Counted from the stretch's first letter, positions 1-9,383 are shown. The stretch: DNA of 64,000 bases from Flavobacteriales bacterium (GCA_020635875.1 JACJYY010000004.1:270351-334350); one strand, 5' to 3'. Program-made: numbers and translations. Notes: generated from the letters alone by a model not told the origin.

Positions 1-1816
1 ATTTAATAGTAAAGTTTGTGATATAATTTCTTCCTGGTGTTGGTCGGTTTTCTACGTTCATATAAACTTGATCTGTTAGATTGTTTATTTTAAAAGCCAA
101 TGAATAATTTATTTTCTCTCCCCATCTATAAAAGACTCTAATTGTATGTAGGGTATAATCTTCTAAAAAATCACTTTCATCGGATCTCGTGTATACTTTA
201 CCTGTATAACGCGTAATATAATTAAAGCCTAGATGGTTGAATCTATAGGTCAATGATCCCGTTGCTATTTCAAAAGGAACATACGACAATTGATGTCCTG
301 TATTTTTAACTTGTGAAACCGTATAACTATACGCTGCATTCAGCTGAAATTGATGTCTGGCTATTGAATAAGTATATCCATATTTAAGTTCAAAACCTTT
401 AGTAAAAATAGCATCGATATTCTGAGGTTCCCAATAGCCTAAATTAACATTAGGCATCCATCGAATCATCGATTCTATATCGTTGTAAAAAACGGTTCCT
501 GATAGTTTATGATGTTGAATTGAAAAAATATGACTCACTTCAAATTGATGAGACAATTCGGGCACTAACGTGGTATTGCCTCCTGGTGTCCAATACAAAT
601 CATTTAAGGTGGGTGTTCTATAATTTTTTGAAGCATTAATTTTCAATTGAAACCAGTTTGAAGGAGTTATTTCTAATCCAGCGGAATACAATAAAGGATT
701 TTTGTAAGTACTGGCTTTCTCGCTGCGTATTCCTACTTCATATAACAACCAACTCTTTGGTTTATGAATCCAAAGTAAGGCTCCTGAAATCGTATTTCGA
801 CTTTTATGGGTAATGCTCGTTCCATTTGCATCAGTTCTGTTATAATCAAAAACACCTGTTAATTTTTTATAATTATCAAAAGTATAAACGGCATCATATC
901 GAAACTTTTTTGTTGAGGCTATATTGCCTGTGTATTTGTTTTGAGTCCCATCAGTATAATATCTAAATCGTTCATTTTGATACACCAAATTAAATTTAGA
1001 GTTTAGTTTATTTAGTGAATTTGTCCACTGTAATAAATTGTGATAATTTAAATTTTCATATCGATCAGTAGCAGTATTTCCTATGGCAGCCGATAGATTT
1101 CGATCATTCCATGAAGACAAATTATAAAATCCTATTGTGTTTTTTTCGTTTAGTCGAAAGGCGTAATTAACCGACCAACTCATATTCTGATAGGAACCAT
1201 TTTGATTTACAATGTCCTGAAATTTAAAATCATTATCTGAACTATTTCTGTTCATGTTGATTTCTAATGCATGTTTCACTCTTGACATTTTAAACCTAGT
1301 GTTTAATTCTAGGGTACTAAAGCTTCCGTAATTTAGCCCAAGGTATTGTTTAATATTTTTGTCGTTGAACTTCAAATTATTATTAAGATGTACTGATCCT
1401 CCAACAGCGTCAGAGCCATAAGCTACACTTCCTCCTCCTGACCGCACTTGAATTTCATCAAAATTATTGAGTGCAATGAGATTAAAATCCGTCTGTCCTA
1501 AAAGCTTTGAGTTGATTGGAATTCCATTCCAAATAACGGCTGTTTGTGAAGCTGTAGTTCCTCTAAAAGATGGAGAGGCTACCATTCCTCTTCCGTTTTC
1601 TTTAAAGAAAATTGAGGTGTTTTCTTGAAGCATTTCCATTGGGGTTACCGCTCTATCCTCAATAATACTATCATTAATAACCTCAAGGGATTGGGTATTA
1701 GAATAAACATCTAAGCGTTGGTCTGTAACCACAACTTCGTCAAGGTCTATACTTTTTTGAGACCATAACTTACCTGCTGAAGCAATTAAAACTAAAACTA
1801 AAAGTTGCTTATTCAA
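1..1816 (-). CDS. btuB: BtuB-like TonB-dependent cobalamin receptor (C-terminal end cut by window edge)
   Basis: Outer-membrane receptor that should import cobalamin or a related corrinoid, energised by TonB. I translated the minus strand by hand: an open frame of 605 codons starts at a TTG codon at 1816, with an in-frame stop five codons upstream and no ATG in between. The N-terminus (LNKQLLVLVLIASAGKLWSQ) is a good signal peptide, followed by a TonB-box-like DEVVVT and a plug domain (EMLQE...FFKENGRG...SFRGT, GGGSVAYGSDAVGGSVHL). The visible end, GRNYITNFTIK, matches the usual last strand of TonB receptors, so only a few residues should be missing beyond position 1. The cobalamin riboswitch immediately upstream is the main reason for the cobalamin assignment. 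The family is clear; the exact substrate is inferred. Confidence 0.85.
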   Translation of the reverse strand, partial: MNKQLLVLVLIASAGKLWSQKSIDLDEVVVTDQRLDVYSNTQSLEVINDSIIEDRAVTPMEMLQENTSIFFKENGRGMVASPSFRGTTASQTAVIWNGIPINSKLLGQTDFNLIALNNFDEIQVRSGGGSVAYGSDAVGGSVHLNNNLKFNDKNIKQYLGLNYGSFSTLELNTRFKMSRVKHALEINMNRNSSDNDFKFQDIVNQNGSYQNMSWSVNYAFRLNEKNTIGFYNLSSWNDRNLSAAIGNTATDRYENLNYHNLLQWTNSLNKLNSKFNLVYQNERFRYYTDGTQNKYTGNIASTKKFRYDAVYTFDNYKKLTGVFDYNRTDANGTSITHKSRNTISGALLWIHKPKSWLLYEVGIRSEKASTYKNPLLYSAGLEITPSNWFQLKINASKNYRTPTLNDLYWTPGGNTTLVPELSHQFEVSHIFSIQHHKLSGTVFYNDIESMIRWMPNVNLGYWEPQNIDAIFTKGFELKYGYTYSIARHQFQLNAAYSYTVSQVKNTGHQLSYVPFEIATGSLTYRFNHLGFNYITRYTGKVYTRSDESDFLEDYTLHTIRVFYRWGEKINYSLAFKINNLTDQVYMNVENRPTPGRNYITNFTIK

Positions 1817-1872
1817 TTGTATACTAATTTAAAATCTCTATTCCCGAAGATTTATTCTATTATTATGAATAA

Positions 1873-2041
1873 GGCAGGTCTCCTGACTTGCGTCTTGTTG
1901 TTTACCTTCCCATCCAAGGACAGTGGTTTGTAGTTAACAACAAGCTTTATAGCTTACAGTTGCGGGTACAGTACAGAATTTTCATCTGTTTCCCTATTAA
2001 TGTATTCTCTCATGATGAGTAAAACACAACCTTAATCGGTT
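1873..2041 (-). promoter_or_regulatory. Cobalamin riboswitch
   Basis: Read on the minus strand, this region contains the conserved cobalamin-aptamer landmarks in order: an AATAGGGAA core segment, CCCGCAACTGTAAGC, a B12-box-like ACCACTGTCC, GGGAAGG, and a closing AAGTCAGGAGACCTGCC. The element ends about 57 nt before the TTG start of the btuB-like receptor. No clear U-tract terminator follows it, so translational control (ribosome-site sequestration), common for this riboswitch in Bacteroidota, is more likely than attenuation. The motif match is seen directly; the mechanism is inferred. Confidence 0.93.
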
Positions 2042-2042
2042 G

Positions 2043-2050
2043 CAAATATA
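2043..2050 (-). promoter_or_regulatory. Bacteroidota -7 promoter element (TATATTTG) for riboswitch/btuB
   Basis: The minus strand reads TATATTTG, an exact match to the TAnnTTTG -7 consensus, placed a few bases before the aptamer begins. No TTG -33 element is at the ideal 19-21 nt spacing, so the promoter is plausible but not certain. Confidence 0.5.
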
Positions 2051-2137
2051 AAATATTTACACGTATTACTTGTTTTGATTTCAAGGAAAAGTAGTATTTT
2101 TCGAAATACATAAAATACCTGTCCATTACCATAGGTT

Positions 2138-2767
2138 ATGATAAAGAATCTTATTGTTTTACTTTTCTTAGCGATTCCCCTTTCAGTTGCATATACTCAA
2201 AACTTTGAAGGCAAAGTCACTTATAAAGTAGTGTATGAAACAAAGAATCCTGAGGTCACTGATCATCTATGGGAAACGCATTTAGGGACTCAACTAGATT
2301 TCTATTTTAAGAATGGTAATTATAAAGTCAATAGTAACGGAGCACTAGTAGAATGGCAATTATACTTAAATAAAACTAACAAGATTTATAAGAAGATAAA
2401 AGATGAGACCTCTGTATTCGGGACAGATGCGTCTATGGTAGTTGATTCGTTAGTGTCATACGAAACCAAAGAAGAAGTTAAAGCTATTTTAGGTCATACC
2501 TGCAAACAGATTGTTTTGACTTGTAAAGAGGGAACCTATGAATACCACTACAGCAATAAATATAAATTAGATTTTAATCAATACAGTAAACATGAATTTG
2601 ACAATTGGGCGAGCTACCTAAAACTGTCAGGTTCCGTTCCGCTTAAAATAGTAATTGAGAACAAACAATACCGTATGGTAATGACTGCAATCAATATTGA
2701 ACCGATACCATTGGATGATTCTTTATTTGTTATGCCACCCGAGCTTAAAATTATCAAGGTTGAATGA
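2138..2767 (+). CDS. Secreted GLPGLI/DUF4412-like protein of unknown function
   Basis: A 209-residue protein with a signal peptide (about residues 1-20, ending near AYTQ) and no other membrane segment, so probably periplasmic or surface-attached. The body has the pattern seen in Bacteroidota GLPGLI/DUF4412-type proteins: FEGKVTYKV near the start of the mature chain, then ILGHTCKQIVLTC around residues 115-127, and a late VPLKIVIEN. These families have no established biochemical role. The gene stands alone, diverges from the cobalamin riboswitch region and converges on the PepSY gene with a one-base gap. The family assignment is by resemblance only. Confidence 0.7.
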   Translation: MIKNLIVLLFLAIPLSVAYTQNFEGKVTYKVVYETKNPEVTDHLWETHLGTQLDFYFKNGNYKVNSNGALVEWQLYLNKTNKIYKKIKDETSVFGTDASMVVDSLVSYETKEEVKAILGHTCKQIVLTCKEGTYEYHYSNKYKLDFNQYSKHEFDNWASYLKLSGSVPLKIVIENKQYRMVMTAINIEPIPLDDSLFVMPPELKIIKVE

Positions 2768-2768
2768 T

Positions 2769-3947
2769 TTAAAATGCTCGTTTTTGCCAAATAATTATTC
2801 CTGTTATTGGCAATGAAAAAGCAATGAAACAAACTATAAAATAGAGTATCGTAGTTAAGGTCCCAAAAATCTCTCCTGTATGTAAAGGTTTGGCAATTAA
2901 CATGAATTGTTTGTATAAAGGTTGATTTTTAAATAAAATTAATTCTTTAACCTCTCCTTGAGAATTGACTCTAATTTCATCATATAACGATTGGGTGAAC
3001 AGACTATTCCCAAATCGTTTAATACTGTAATACCCTGTCCCTTCAATCGGAAATTGCACACGAGTTTTTCCTTTAAAATTATATAATAATTTAATTGAAT
3101 TTAGTGTTTTTCCTAATTTCACTTTAGTTTTTTGATTTGACTTATTCATTAGATTGGAATAAATACTTTCAAATGACGAAGAGAGTGTTTTACTCATTTC
3201 GCTTTGCCCTAATTGATCCTCTTCTAATACAATTGAGGGACCACCTAGCGAAACTATGATCGTATTTTTAAACCAATGAAATGAAACATATAAACCCGTA
3301 ATTGAAATAATTAAAAGAAGAATGAATGAGTAAAATCCTAAAACTTTATGTAAATCATAATTTATTCTTCTAAAATTAGCTTTGGTTTTTATGACTAAAC
3401 CTTGTTTTATATTTTTAACTCGTTTTGGAAACCACATGATAATTCCACTGAATAACATAAAAACAAACAACAATACCGTTATCCCGATTATTGTTTTCCC
3501 TGGTTTTTCAACTAAAAGCCAGCGATGAATTTCTAGAATTATTTGAAAAGTCTTTGTAATCGACTTATTTCTAATCATTACAATCTCTCCCGAATTAGGA
3601 TGAAAGTAAACATATTCTCCTATTGATTGTTTGCTTTGAGAGCTAATTTCAATAGGATGATTGCTATCTGAAGGAACTATTAGAAATGTAGGGGCACCAT
3701 ATTTTGTGGTAAATTTTTCAAAGGAGAGTTCAACATTAATTTCACCCGAAGTATTCTCTATATCAACATGATAAAGGCAGTTTTCTATTTCGTTTTTAAA
3801 AACATACAAACAACCGGTCAAACATATAATGACCAAAATCACCGAAGACGTTAAGCCTATCCATAAATGAAAAAGGGACAAAACGTATTTAAAATAGGTC
3901 TCGTCCTTTCTTCTTTTGCGAATCAATGATTTGGATAGTTTATGCAT
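2769..3947 (-). CDS. PepSY-domain inner-membrane protein, XusC-like
   Basis: A 392-residue membrane protein of the PepSY-associated TM family. Hydrophobic segments are visible near residues 25-50, 155-175, 200-222 and 360-388, with long extracytoplasmic stretches between the first and second and between the third and fourth. Family members take part in iron release or reduction at the inner membrane after siderophore or haem uptake. It is the distal gene of a minus-strand group with a TonB receptor, a DUF4374 lipoprotein and a Spy-like lipoprotein, the same set as XusABC of Bacteroides thetaiotaomicron plus one gene. It starts 5 nt after the stop of the Spy-like gene, so these two are translated from one message. 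A role in iron acquisition is inferred from family and context. Confidence 0.8.
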   Translation of the reverse strand: MHKLSKSLIRKRRKDETYFKYVLSLFHLWIGLTSSVILVIICLTGCLYVFKNEIENCLYHVDIENTSGEINVELSFEKFTTKYGAPTFLIVPSDSNHPIEISSQSKQSIGEYVYFHPNSGEIVMIRNKSITKTFQIILEIHRWLLVEKPGKTIIGITVLLFVFMLFSGIIMWFPKRVKNIKQGLVIKTKANFRRINYDLHKVLGFYSFILLLIISITGLYVSFHWFKNTIIVSLGGPSIVLEEDQLGQSEMSKTLSSSFESIYSNLMNKSNQKTKVKLGKTLNSIKLLYNFKGKTRVQFPIEGTGYYSIKRFGNSLFTQSLYDEIRVNSQGEVKELILFKNQPLYKQFMLIAKPLHTGEIFGTLTTILYFIVCFIAFSLPITGIIIWQKRAF

Positions 3948-3952
3948 TGCCG

Positions 3953-4540
3953 TTAGTGTTCACTTTGACCAATTTTATACTCTTTTTCAAGCGATTTATA
4001 GGTCTCGTATTGATCCTGAGTCATGATTCGTTTAAAAACTTTTTGCCTATTAAGATCAATTTCTCTGTAGTATTGCCGATACACATCTGGCTTTCCGTGA
4101 TAATAGTCGTGATTATCAACTAAGGTTGTGTAAAAAGCCTTATTGGCCATGTTGTATTGAACCGTCTGTAAGCTATCTAATTGAAGTTGATTTAAGATTA
4201 ATTGCATGTTATGCTTTTCTCTTCCTTCACGTTCAATTGCAATTTCCTTTTCATAAATCTTGAATTGCGTATCACTCAAGATGTTTTTTATGGCTTGATC
4301 TTGTTCAGCAGAAATAGCTTTAGCCTTTTTGAGCTTTTCAATCTTCGTTCCCTCTCCTTCAAAAACTGTCTTAATCTTGGTTGTATGCTCCTCTTCTATC
4401 TTATCAAAAAGTTCTGTTTGGTTTTGATCTAAGTCTAACTTTGATTTTACCAATTCATAATTGAAAGGACCTCCCTTTTTGGATTGACTACAACTTATAA
4501 TGAGTAAACCCAGAATTGCAAGTAATATTCTTTTATACAT
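3953..4540 (-). CDS. Spy/CpxP-like lipoprotein, unknown role in the Xus-like locus
   Basis: A 195-residue lipoprotein. The N-terminus is a lipoprotein signal with lipobox LIISC (Cys17). The rest is predicted to be highly charged and helical, with several short segments resembling the LTxxQ-type repeats of Spy/CpxP proteins: LDLDQNQTELFDKI, ISAEQDQAIKNIL, LQLDSLQTVQYNM and IMTQDQYETYKSL. Spy-like proteins are periplasmic chaperones or metal-responsive sensors in other bacteria. Here the gene lies between a DUF4374 lipoprotein and a PepSY protein, and a strong intrinsic terminator stands directly before its start, so its expression may be uncoupled from the receptor. Family assignment is by repeat pattern; no function is established. 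Confidence 0.7.
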   Translation of the reverse strand: MYKRILLAILGLLIISCSQSKKGGPFNYELVKSKLDLDQNQTELFDKIEEEHTTKIKTVFEGEGTKIEKLKKAKAISAEQDQAIKNILSDTQFKIYEKEIAIEREGREKHNMQLILNQLQLDSLQTVQYNMANKAFYTTLVDNHDYYHGKPDVYRQYYREIDLNRQKVFKRIMTQDQYETYKSLEKEYKIGQSEH

Positions 4541-4544
4541 TGTT

Positions 4545-4585
4545 TAAAAAAAAAACAAGGCTTTAAAAAAAATCAGAGCCTTGTT
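4545..4585 (-). terminator. Intrinsic terminator inside the Xus-like locus
   Basis: On the minus strand a 9-bp stem AACAAGGCT/AGCCTTGTT (forward 4554-4562 and 4577-4585) is followed by a run of about ten T residues that reaches to within a few bases of the next gene's ATG at 4540. It lies between the DUF4374 gene (ends 4594) and the Spy-like gene (starts 4540). Strong stem plus U-tract makes it a convincing terminator or attenuator. Confidence 0.85.
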
Positions 4586-4593
4586 AAAGGTTA

Positions 4594-5880
4594 TTAATAT
4601 ATACCTTCGATATGAACGTTTGCTCCATCAAGTTTTAGTCCTTTAGTGACTTTATCATTTGAGGGATCAAATTCATATACATTGGCCTCACCTGTTTTTG
4701 GGCTTATAGCCATATAAAACTTACCATTACGCACTACTCCACTTTCATAAGTGAATAATTGAGAGTTAGGGACATCTAGTTTGACCGCAGTTTTATTATT
4801 CAAATCAATCTTAGCTACTGACCATGAATCCTCAGAATAATAATTACCTGCATTTTCCATATGAATTGGCATATATCCTATGCCATTACCTACGTAGAAC
4901 CATCCAACAGTACCTACATTTGTCGAAAGACCTAGCGCTTCTGAAACGTTAAATACATATGAGGTATCATAGGAACCATTTTTCAATCGCGTAATTACTG
5001 TTTTATCACCTTTTGATAAATCAAAGTTATTAGCACTCATGAACCAGTTAGATTGGTAAACATCTCCTTTCTCATCTATGTGCATAGAAGGAGCTCTATA
5101 TCCTCCTGTGTGTCCATTACTTGCATCAGATTGAGTGATTTTTCCATTCCCAAACGAAGGGTAATCAAACACTAACGTTTCTAAACCAGTCTGCTTTGGT
5201 TTTCTAAATGGCGGTGGTGTTGATGGATCAAAAATATCCATATGCATTAACCCAAAATAGATTTTATCTCCAGCAATAACTGGTGAATCTACACGCATTG
5301 GATGATATCCAATTGTACCACCAATTTTAGCATTAGCCGATTGAGGAATTACAAATTCTGTTAAATTACTAACTGCTAAGCTTGGTAAATCGATAGATGC
5401 TAAACGTAATGTACAAGTGTAATCAGTTACTTCATTTGCATCATTCTTTACCGCTTCGGTAACCACATTGTATACCATTATTGTGTTCTCACCTGCTAGT
5501 TTATATCGAGGACGAGTTGTCCCTACAGCCAAACCTACATTGATTTCTTTTAACGTTTCATAAGCACCATCTTTCTTAGCTTGTAGTTGAGACAATAATC
5601 CTGTTCCATAGTTTAAAGAATATACGAATCCGCCTGTCGCGATTACCCTAGCTGCTTGGTCTGCATCTAATTGAGTTCCATTATTTACAAAACTTAATGA
5701 ACCTGATGTTAATTCATTATTGTAAGCGATGTAGTAAGCTCCATCAACGGTTCCCACAAAATTATTTACGGCTTCTACTTCGGGTTGTACCTCTGGAGTC
5801 GTCACTTCATCATTATCACATGAAGTAGTCAATACTATGGCTAGAGCTATTGCTCCCAGCGTTTTAAATCTATTTTTCAT
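4594..5880 (-). CDS. DUF4374 surface lipoprotein, XusB-like siderophore binder
   Basis: A 428-residue lipoprotein: lipobox LTTSC with Cys21, then an acidic linker (DNDEVTTPEVQPEVE) typical of surface-exported Bacteroidota lipoproteins, then a repeat-rich beta domain matching DUF4374. The B. thetaiotaomicron member XusB is a beta-propeller lipoprotein that binds xenosiderophores beside the TonB receptor XusA. The gene follows the TonB receptor by 33 nt on the same strand, as xusB follows xusA. I infer capture of a ferric siderophore or similar ligand at the cell surface; the ligand cannot be told from sequence. Confidence 0.85.
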   Translation of the reverse strand: MKNRFKTLGAIALAIVLTTSCDNDEVTTPEVQPEVEAVNNFVGTVDGAYYIAYNNELTSGSLSFVNNGTQLDADQAARVIATGGFVYSLNYGTGLLSQLQAKKDGAYETLKEINVGLAVGTTRPRYKLAGENTIMVYNVVTEAVKNDANEVTDYTCTLRLASIDLPSLAVSNLTEFVIPQSANAKIGGTIGYHPMRVDSPVIAGDKIYFGLMHMDIFDPSTPPPFRKPKQTGLETLVFDYPSFGNGKITQSDASNGHTGGYRAPSMHIDEKGDVYQSNWFMSANNFDLSKGDKTVITRLKNGSYDTSYVFNVSEALGLSTNVGTVGWFYVGNGIGYMPIHMENAGNYYSEDSWSVAKIDLNNKTAVKLDVPNSQLFTYESGVVRNGKFYMAISPKTGEANVYEFDPSNDKVTKGLKLDGANVHIEGIY

Positions 5881-5913
5881 AATTCAATTTTTACTTATTT
5901 AATACTATTGTTT

Positions 5914-8253
5914 TTATACTCTTATTACTATTTTGGCGTACCATGCTCTTCCGGGTTTTTGAAGTGCATAGTTGTCGAAAGCTTGTTGGTTGGTTAGATT
6001 ATTACCATTTATACTTAGTGTGGTTTTTTTATTTGGGAAGGTATATGTGATAGAACTATTATGAATAAATTGATCAGGAACAAGTTCTAAATCGTGTTTT
6101 CCATATAATGGGGTCGAATGATTGAATTCGGAAACATAATTGGTGGACCACTCAGCCGTAAGACTTGATTTTTTCTTAAAAATTCCATTGATCGTATACG
6201 AAATAGAGCCATTTGATGATATTGATGGTATATTAGGTAAATCGAATCCTTTGTTAAGGTTGATGTTACCATCAACATCCACAGAAGAGTTATCTATGGA
6301 TTTAATATATGAGCTGTTTAAGCCCAATTTTAACTGTTCTTTAAGGTTATAATCGATTGTAAGGTCTATACCATACACATGTGCTCTATTTACATTTTGA
6401 TATCTAAATACACTTTGATCAAATTGTTGTAATTGAATCAATGATTCTACATCACGGTAGAATCCATTTATTGAAGTATTAATTTTACTTGATTTTATTG
6501 TTACAATCCAATTGATACCTGAATTGTAATTCCAACTTTTTTCAGGGTTTAATTCAGTTGATCTCATGATGAACAAACCGTCACCCATAACTTCCTCTGG
6601 TTCTGGCAAACGACTCGTGTGTTCTATTGATGCTGTTAATAGGATGTTATTATTTATACTGAAAGAGCTAGATGCTCCGTAACCAGGTGTTGATGATGTT
6701 GATGTCTTTGAATAATAAATAGGAACACCATCTAAATAATCAGACACCTTTAATGTCGCATTGTAATTAAAGTATTTAGAAAAAAGACTCAGAAATAAAT
6801 TGTCGTCAAACCATTTGTTTTCATAGGATACACCCAAAGTATTCTTATTATAGTACTGTGGAGCCCAATATCCATCAGTTTTTTGAGTAACAATAGGATC
6901 ACTATCCTGCCTTCTTACTCTCGAATGTAAATAATTGAATTTAAATTGTTTATATCCAGCATATAGTCTTTGTACAAAAACGATTTGATTCAAGGTATTG
7001 AGTGATTTGAATTGTTCCCCTCCAATAGTTCGTTTCCCTTCAACTTCTCCTCTCCAATTGTAGATATTACGACTGGTATCTATATGCTTCCGTGTCAAAT
7101 CTGTGATTGAGGTAAATGATTTTAATCGGAAGTCTTTTATTAAGAATGAGCTTTTGTCAACATTTAGATATGGACTAATTACTTTTTGAGTATATATCGC
7201 TTCACCATAGGGTACTTCCATACTGGAGCCATGTTGAATCTCTTTATCCATATCCGAAATTATGGCTCCAACTGACAAAGTATTAATCCATTTTAGATTG
7301 GTTAGACCAATGCTGGCATTAACTGATTTAGACGCAAATGCATCATGAAATCTTTTAGCCCTTTGGTTTCGTTCAACTACAAATGTTTGTGGATTAGTAA
7401 TTTGAATTTTATCTCCCCATATTTCATAATCATTATCCGAAGTATTATAAAATGATGAAAATTTAAGAGTTAAACCATTCTTTTTATTTCGATAATTAGA
7501 AAACAATGCTACTCTATGGGTATTAAATGATCCTATAGAATAGGAAATATTGGTTTGGTTTTTAATCGTATTGTGTGAAATCAAATTGACAGCACCGCCT
7601 AAAGCATCGTTACTTAATTGAATAGGAACAACTCCTTTGAAAATTTCGATTCGACTAATCAAACCAACTGGTATTGTATTAATTGAATATGAAGAACCAT
7701 AATACTCCATAGGAATACCGTCTATAAAAAAGCGAATAGATCTTCCGCCTAAACCGTTTAAGGATATATCTGAACGTGAACCAAGACCACCAGACTCACG
7801 CACATTAACTCCTGAAATTTTGTTCAAGATGTTATTTAAACCTATTGATTGACTTTGAAGTTCTTTAGTGTCCAAACCAATGGCAGCATAACCTTTACTT
7901 TTTGTATTGACATCTTTGCTACTTATAACTTCTATCTCGTTCAATTCTTCTACGTCTTCTTCAAGCTTTATACTTATGTGTTCTATTTTACTGTTTACGA
8001 CAATCGTTTTTGGTATAAAACCCATGGATTGCGTAATTAATGTAATCGGATAAACGAGTTCGTCCTGAAAACAAAACTTACCATCAAAAGCACATATTTC
8101 GTAAATGTCTGTGTCAACAATAGAAACAGTAGCAAAAGGCACGGGCTGCTTGTTTTGATCTTCGACTATGCCACATAACCCTGAACCATTAGCATTTTGT
8201 GCAATGGAATAAGCTAGAAACAAGAAAAGTATATAAAACAATTTGTACTTCAT
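5914..8253 (-). CDS. TonB-dependent receptor with carboxypeptidase-regulatory-like N-domain, XusA-like
   Basis: A 779-residue outer-membrane receptor. In order: signal peptide (1-18), a CarboxypepD_reg-like beta domain (about 27-105, GIVEDQNKQPVPFATVSIVD), a plug domain (about 115-225, with NILNKISGVNVRESGG and RIEIFKGVVPIQLSNDALGG), and a 22-strand-type barrel ending GRAWYAKIVIRV. It is the first gene of the minus-strand iron-type locus, and a PchR-type AraC regulator is transcribed divergently 113 bp away. Together with the DUF4374 and PepSY genes this suggests uptake of a ferric siderophore. Substrate is inferred from context, not from the sequence of the barrel. Confidence 0.88.
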   Translation of the reverse strand: MKYKLFYILFLFLAYSIAQNANGSGLCGIVEDQNKQPVPFATVSIVDTDIYEICAFDGKFCFQDELVYPITLITQSMGFIPKTIVVNSKIEHISIKLEEDVEELNEIEVISSKDVNTKSKGYAAIGLDTKELQSQSIGLNNILNKISGVNVRESGGLGSRSDISLNGLGGRSIRFFIDGIPMEYYGSSYSINTIPVGLISRIEIFKGVVPIQLSNDALGGAVNLISHNTIKNQTNISYSIGSFNTHRVALFSNYRNKKNGLTLKFSSFYNTSDNDYEIWGDKIQITNPQTFVVERNQRAKRFHDAFASKSVNASIGLTNLKWINTLSVGAIISDMDKEIQHGSSMEVPYGEAIYTQKVISPYLNVDKSSFLIKDFRLKSFTSITDLTRKHIDTSRNIYNWRGEVEGKRTIGGEQFKSLNTLNQIVFVQRLYAGYKQFKFNYLHSRVRRQDSDPIVTQKTDGYWAPQYYNKNTLGVSYENKWFDDNLFLSLFSKYFNYNATLKVSDYLDGVPIYYSKTSTSSTPGYGASSSFSINNNILLTASIEHTSRLPEPEEVMGDGLFIMRSTELNPEKSWNYNSGINWIVTIKSSKINTSINGFYRDVESLIQLQQFDQSVFRYQNVNRAHVYGIDLTIDYNLKEQLKLGLNSSYIKSIDNSSVDVDGNINLNKGFDLPNIPSISSNGSISYTINGIFKKKSSLTAEWSTNYVSEFNHSTPLYGKHDLELVPDQFIHNSSITYTFPNKKTTLSINGNNLTNQQAFDNYALQKPGRAWYAKIVIRV

Positions 8254-8299
8254 ATAACTGTTTTTTAGCTGACTGTTTTTATTTAGACTCGTTTTAAAT

Positions 8300-8307
8300 T
8301 AACTTTG
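8300..8307 (+). promoter_or_regulatory. -7 promoter element (TAACTTTG) for the AraC regulator
   Basis: TAACTTTG matches TAnnTTTG exactly and lies 59 bp upstream of the regulator's ATG, within the 113-bp divergent region shared with the TonB receptor. No good -33 TTG is seen at the ideal spacing. The regulator is likely to bind in this region and act on both genes, but no operator repeat is obvious. Confidence 0.45.
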
Positions 8308-8366
8308 CGAATGTATGGTTAAAAACCACATAGGCGATAACGCAAAAAGAATTAAAAACAACGCAA

Positions 8367-9383
8367 TTGACTAATAATTCAGCAAATCAATACTCCACGA
8401 CAATAAGTATAGAGCAACCTAACAAAGAGGAGAAAACAATAGATTATCCTATAGATTTTTTTACTCATAAAAAAATTATTTCGCGCCAACGCGAGCTAAT
8501 AAATGGTTCTACAAAAGGAATTGTAAACGAGTATTTATTTGATGGAATTTGCATTGAAGAAAGAGAAGTACATATTAACTCTCCATTAGAGGTAAATGTT
8601 AAACATACGTTCCCATACCTCAAAATGCATTTTGAAATAAATGGTTATTCTACTTATATACCTAATAACGAAAAAAGTCTTCCTGTTATCATTCCTGGAG
8701 GAAAGCACCAGTTGTTTTATTTTCCATCAGTAGATGGGCGACTGTTTTATAATGAAAACTCAAAAAGAAAGACATTAGAAATAACACTTTCACTCAAATT
8801 TATAAAACAAGCTTTTCAAGAAAATTGGGAGATCCTAGAATCTTTTGGGGATGCCCTATTTGATAATAAACCATTTGTTTTTGGAGAAGAGAGCGAAACA
8901 ATTACACATGATATTTTAAATATAATAACTCAAATCACATCTTGTAGTCTCCCAGATCATTTGAGAAGAGCATATCTTAAATCAAAGGTAACTGAACTAT
9001 TAGTATTACAGTTGTATTATCTTAATAAAACAAACACTAATAAATCGAAGAAGAGACCACAACACTATGATAAAATAATTTCAGCAAGAAGCTTCATGCT
9101 AGAGCATATGAATCAAAATCTCAATATTGATTTACTTTCAAAACATGTCGGACTCAATTCTAATTTATTCAAGAAGGGATTTAATGATGTGTATGGAATT
9201 CCTTTTTTTCAATATCTCACTTCGCTTAGAATGAAGAAAGCAGTTTATCTTCTTGACGAAACGGACAATACTATTTCTGAAATATCAAACAAGGTCGGTT
9301 ATACCTACTCTCAACACTTTTCAAAGGTTTTTAAAAAACACTTTGGAGTAACTCCTAGTCAGTTTAGACAAAAAGAAAAATAG
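8367..9383 (+). CDS. AraC-family regulator, PchR-like
   Basis: A 338-residue transcription factor. The C-terminal third (about 235-336) has the two helix-turn-helix units of AraC proteins: LNIDLLSKHVGLNSNLFKKGF and ISEISNKVGYTYSQHFSKVF, ending GVTPSQFRQ. The N-terminal region (LKMHFEINGY..., HQLFYFP) resembles the ligand-binding part of PchR/YbtA-type regulators that sense siderophores. It is divergent from the TonB receptor, the classic arrangement of a locus-specific activator. Function as siderophore-responsive activator is inferred from family and position. Confidence 0.85.
   Translation: MTNNSANQYSTTISIEQPNKEEKTIDYPIDFFTHKKIISRQRELINGSTKGIVNEYLFDGICIEEREVHINSPLEVNVKHTFPYLKMHFEINGYSTYIPNNEKSLPVIIPGGKHQLFYFPSVDGRLFYNENSKRKTLEITLSLKFIKQAFQENWEILESFGDALFDNKPFVFGEESETITHDILNIITQITSCSLPDHLRRAYLKSKVTELLVLQLYYLNKTNTNKSKKRPQHYDKIISARSFMLEHMNQNLNIDLLSKHVGLNSNLFKKGFNDVYGIPFFQYLTSLRMKKAVYLLDETDNTISEISNKVGYTYSQHFSKVFKKHFGVTPSQFRQKEK

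Noticed and set aside
6087..6352. Small ORFs within the TonB receptor
   Set aside because: Both frames overlap a well-supported receptor gene and show no family features.
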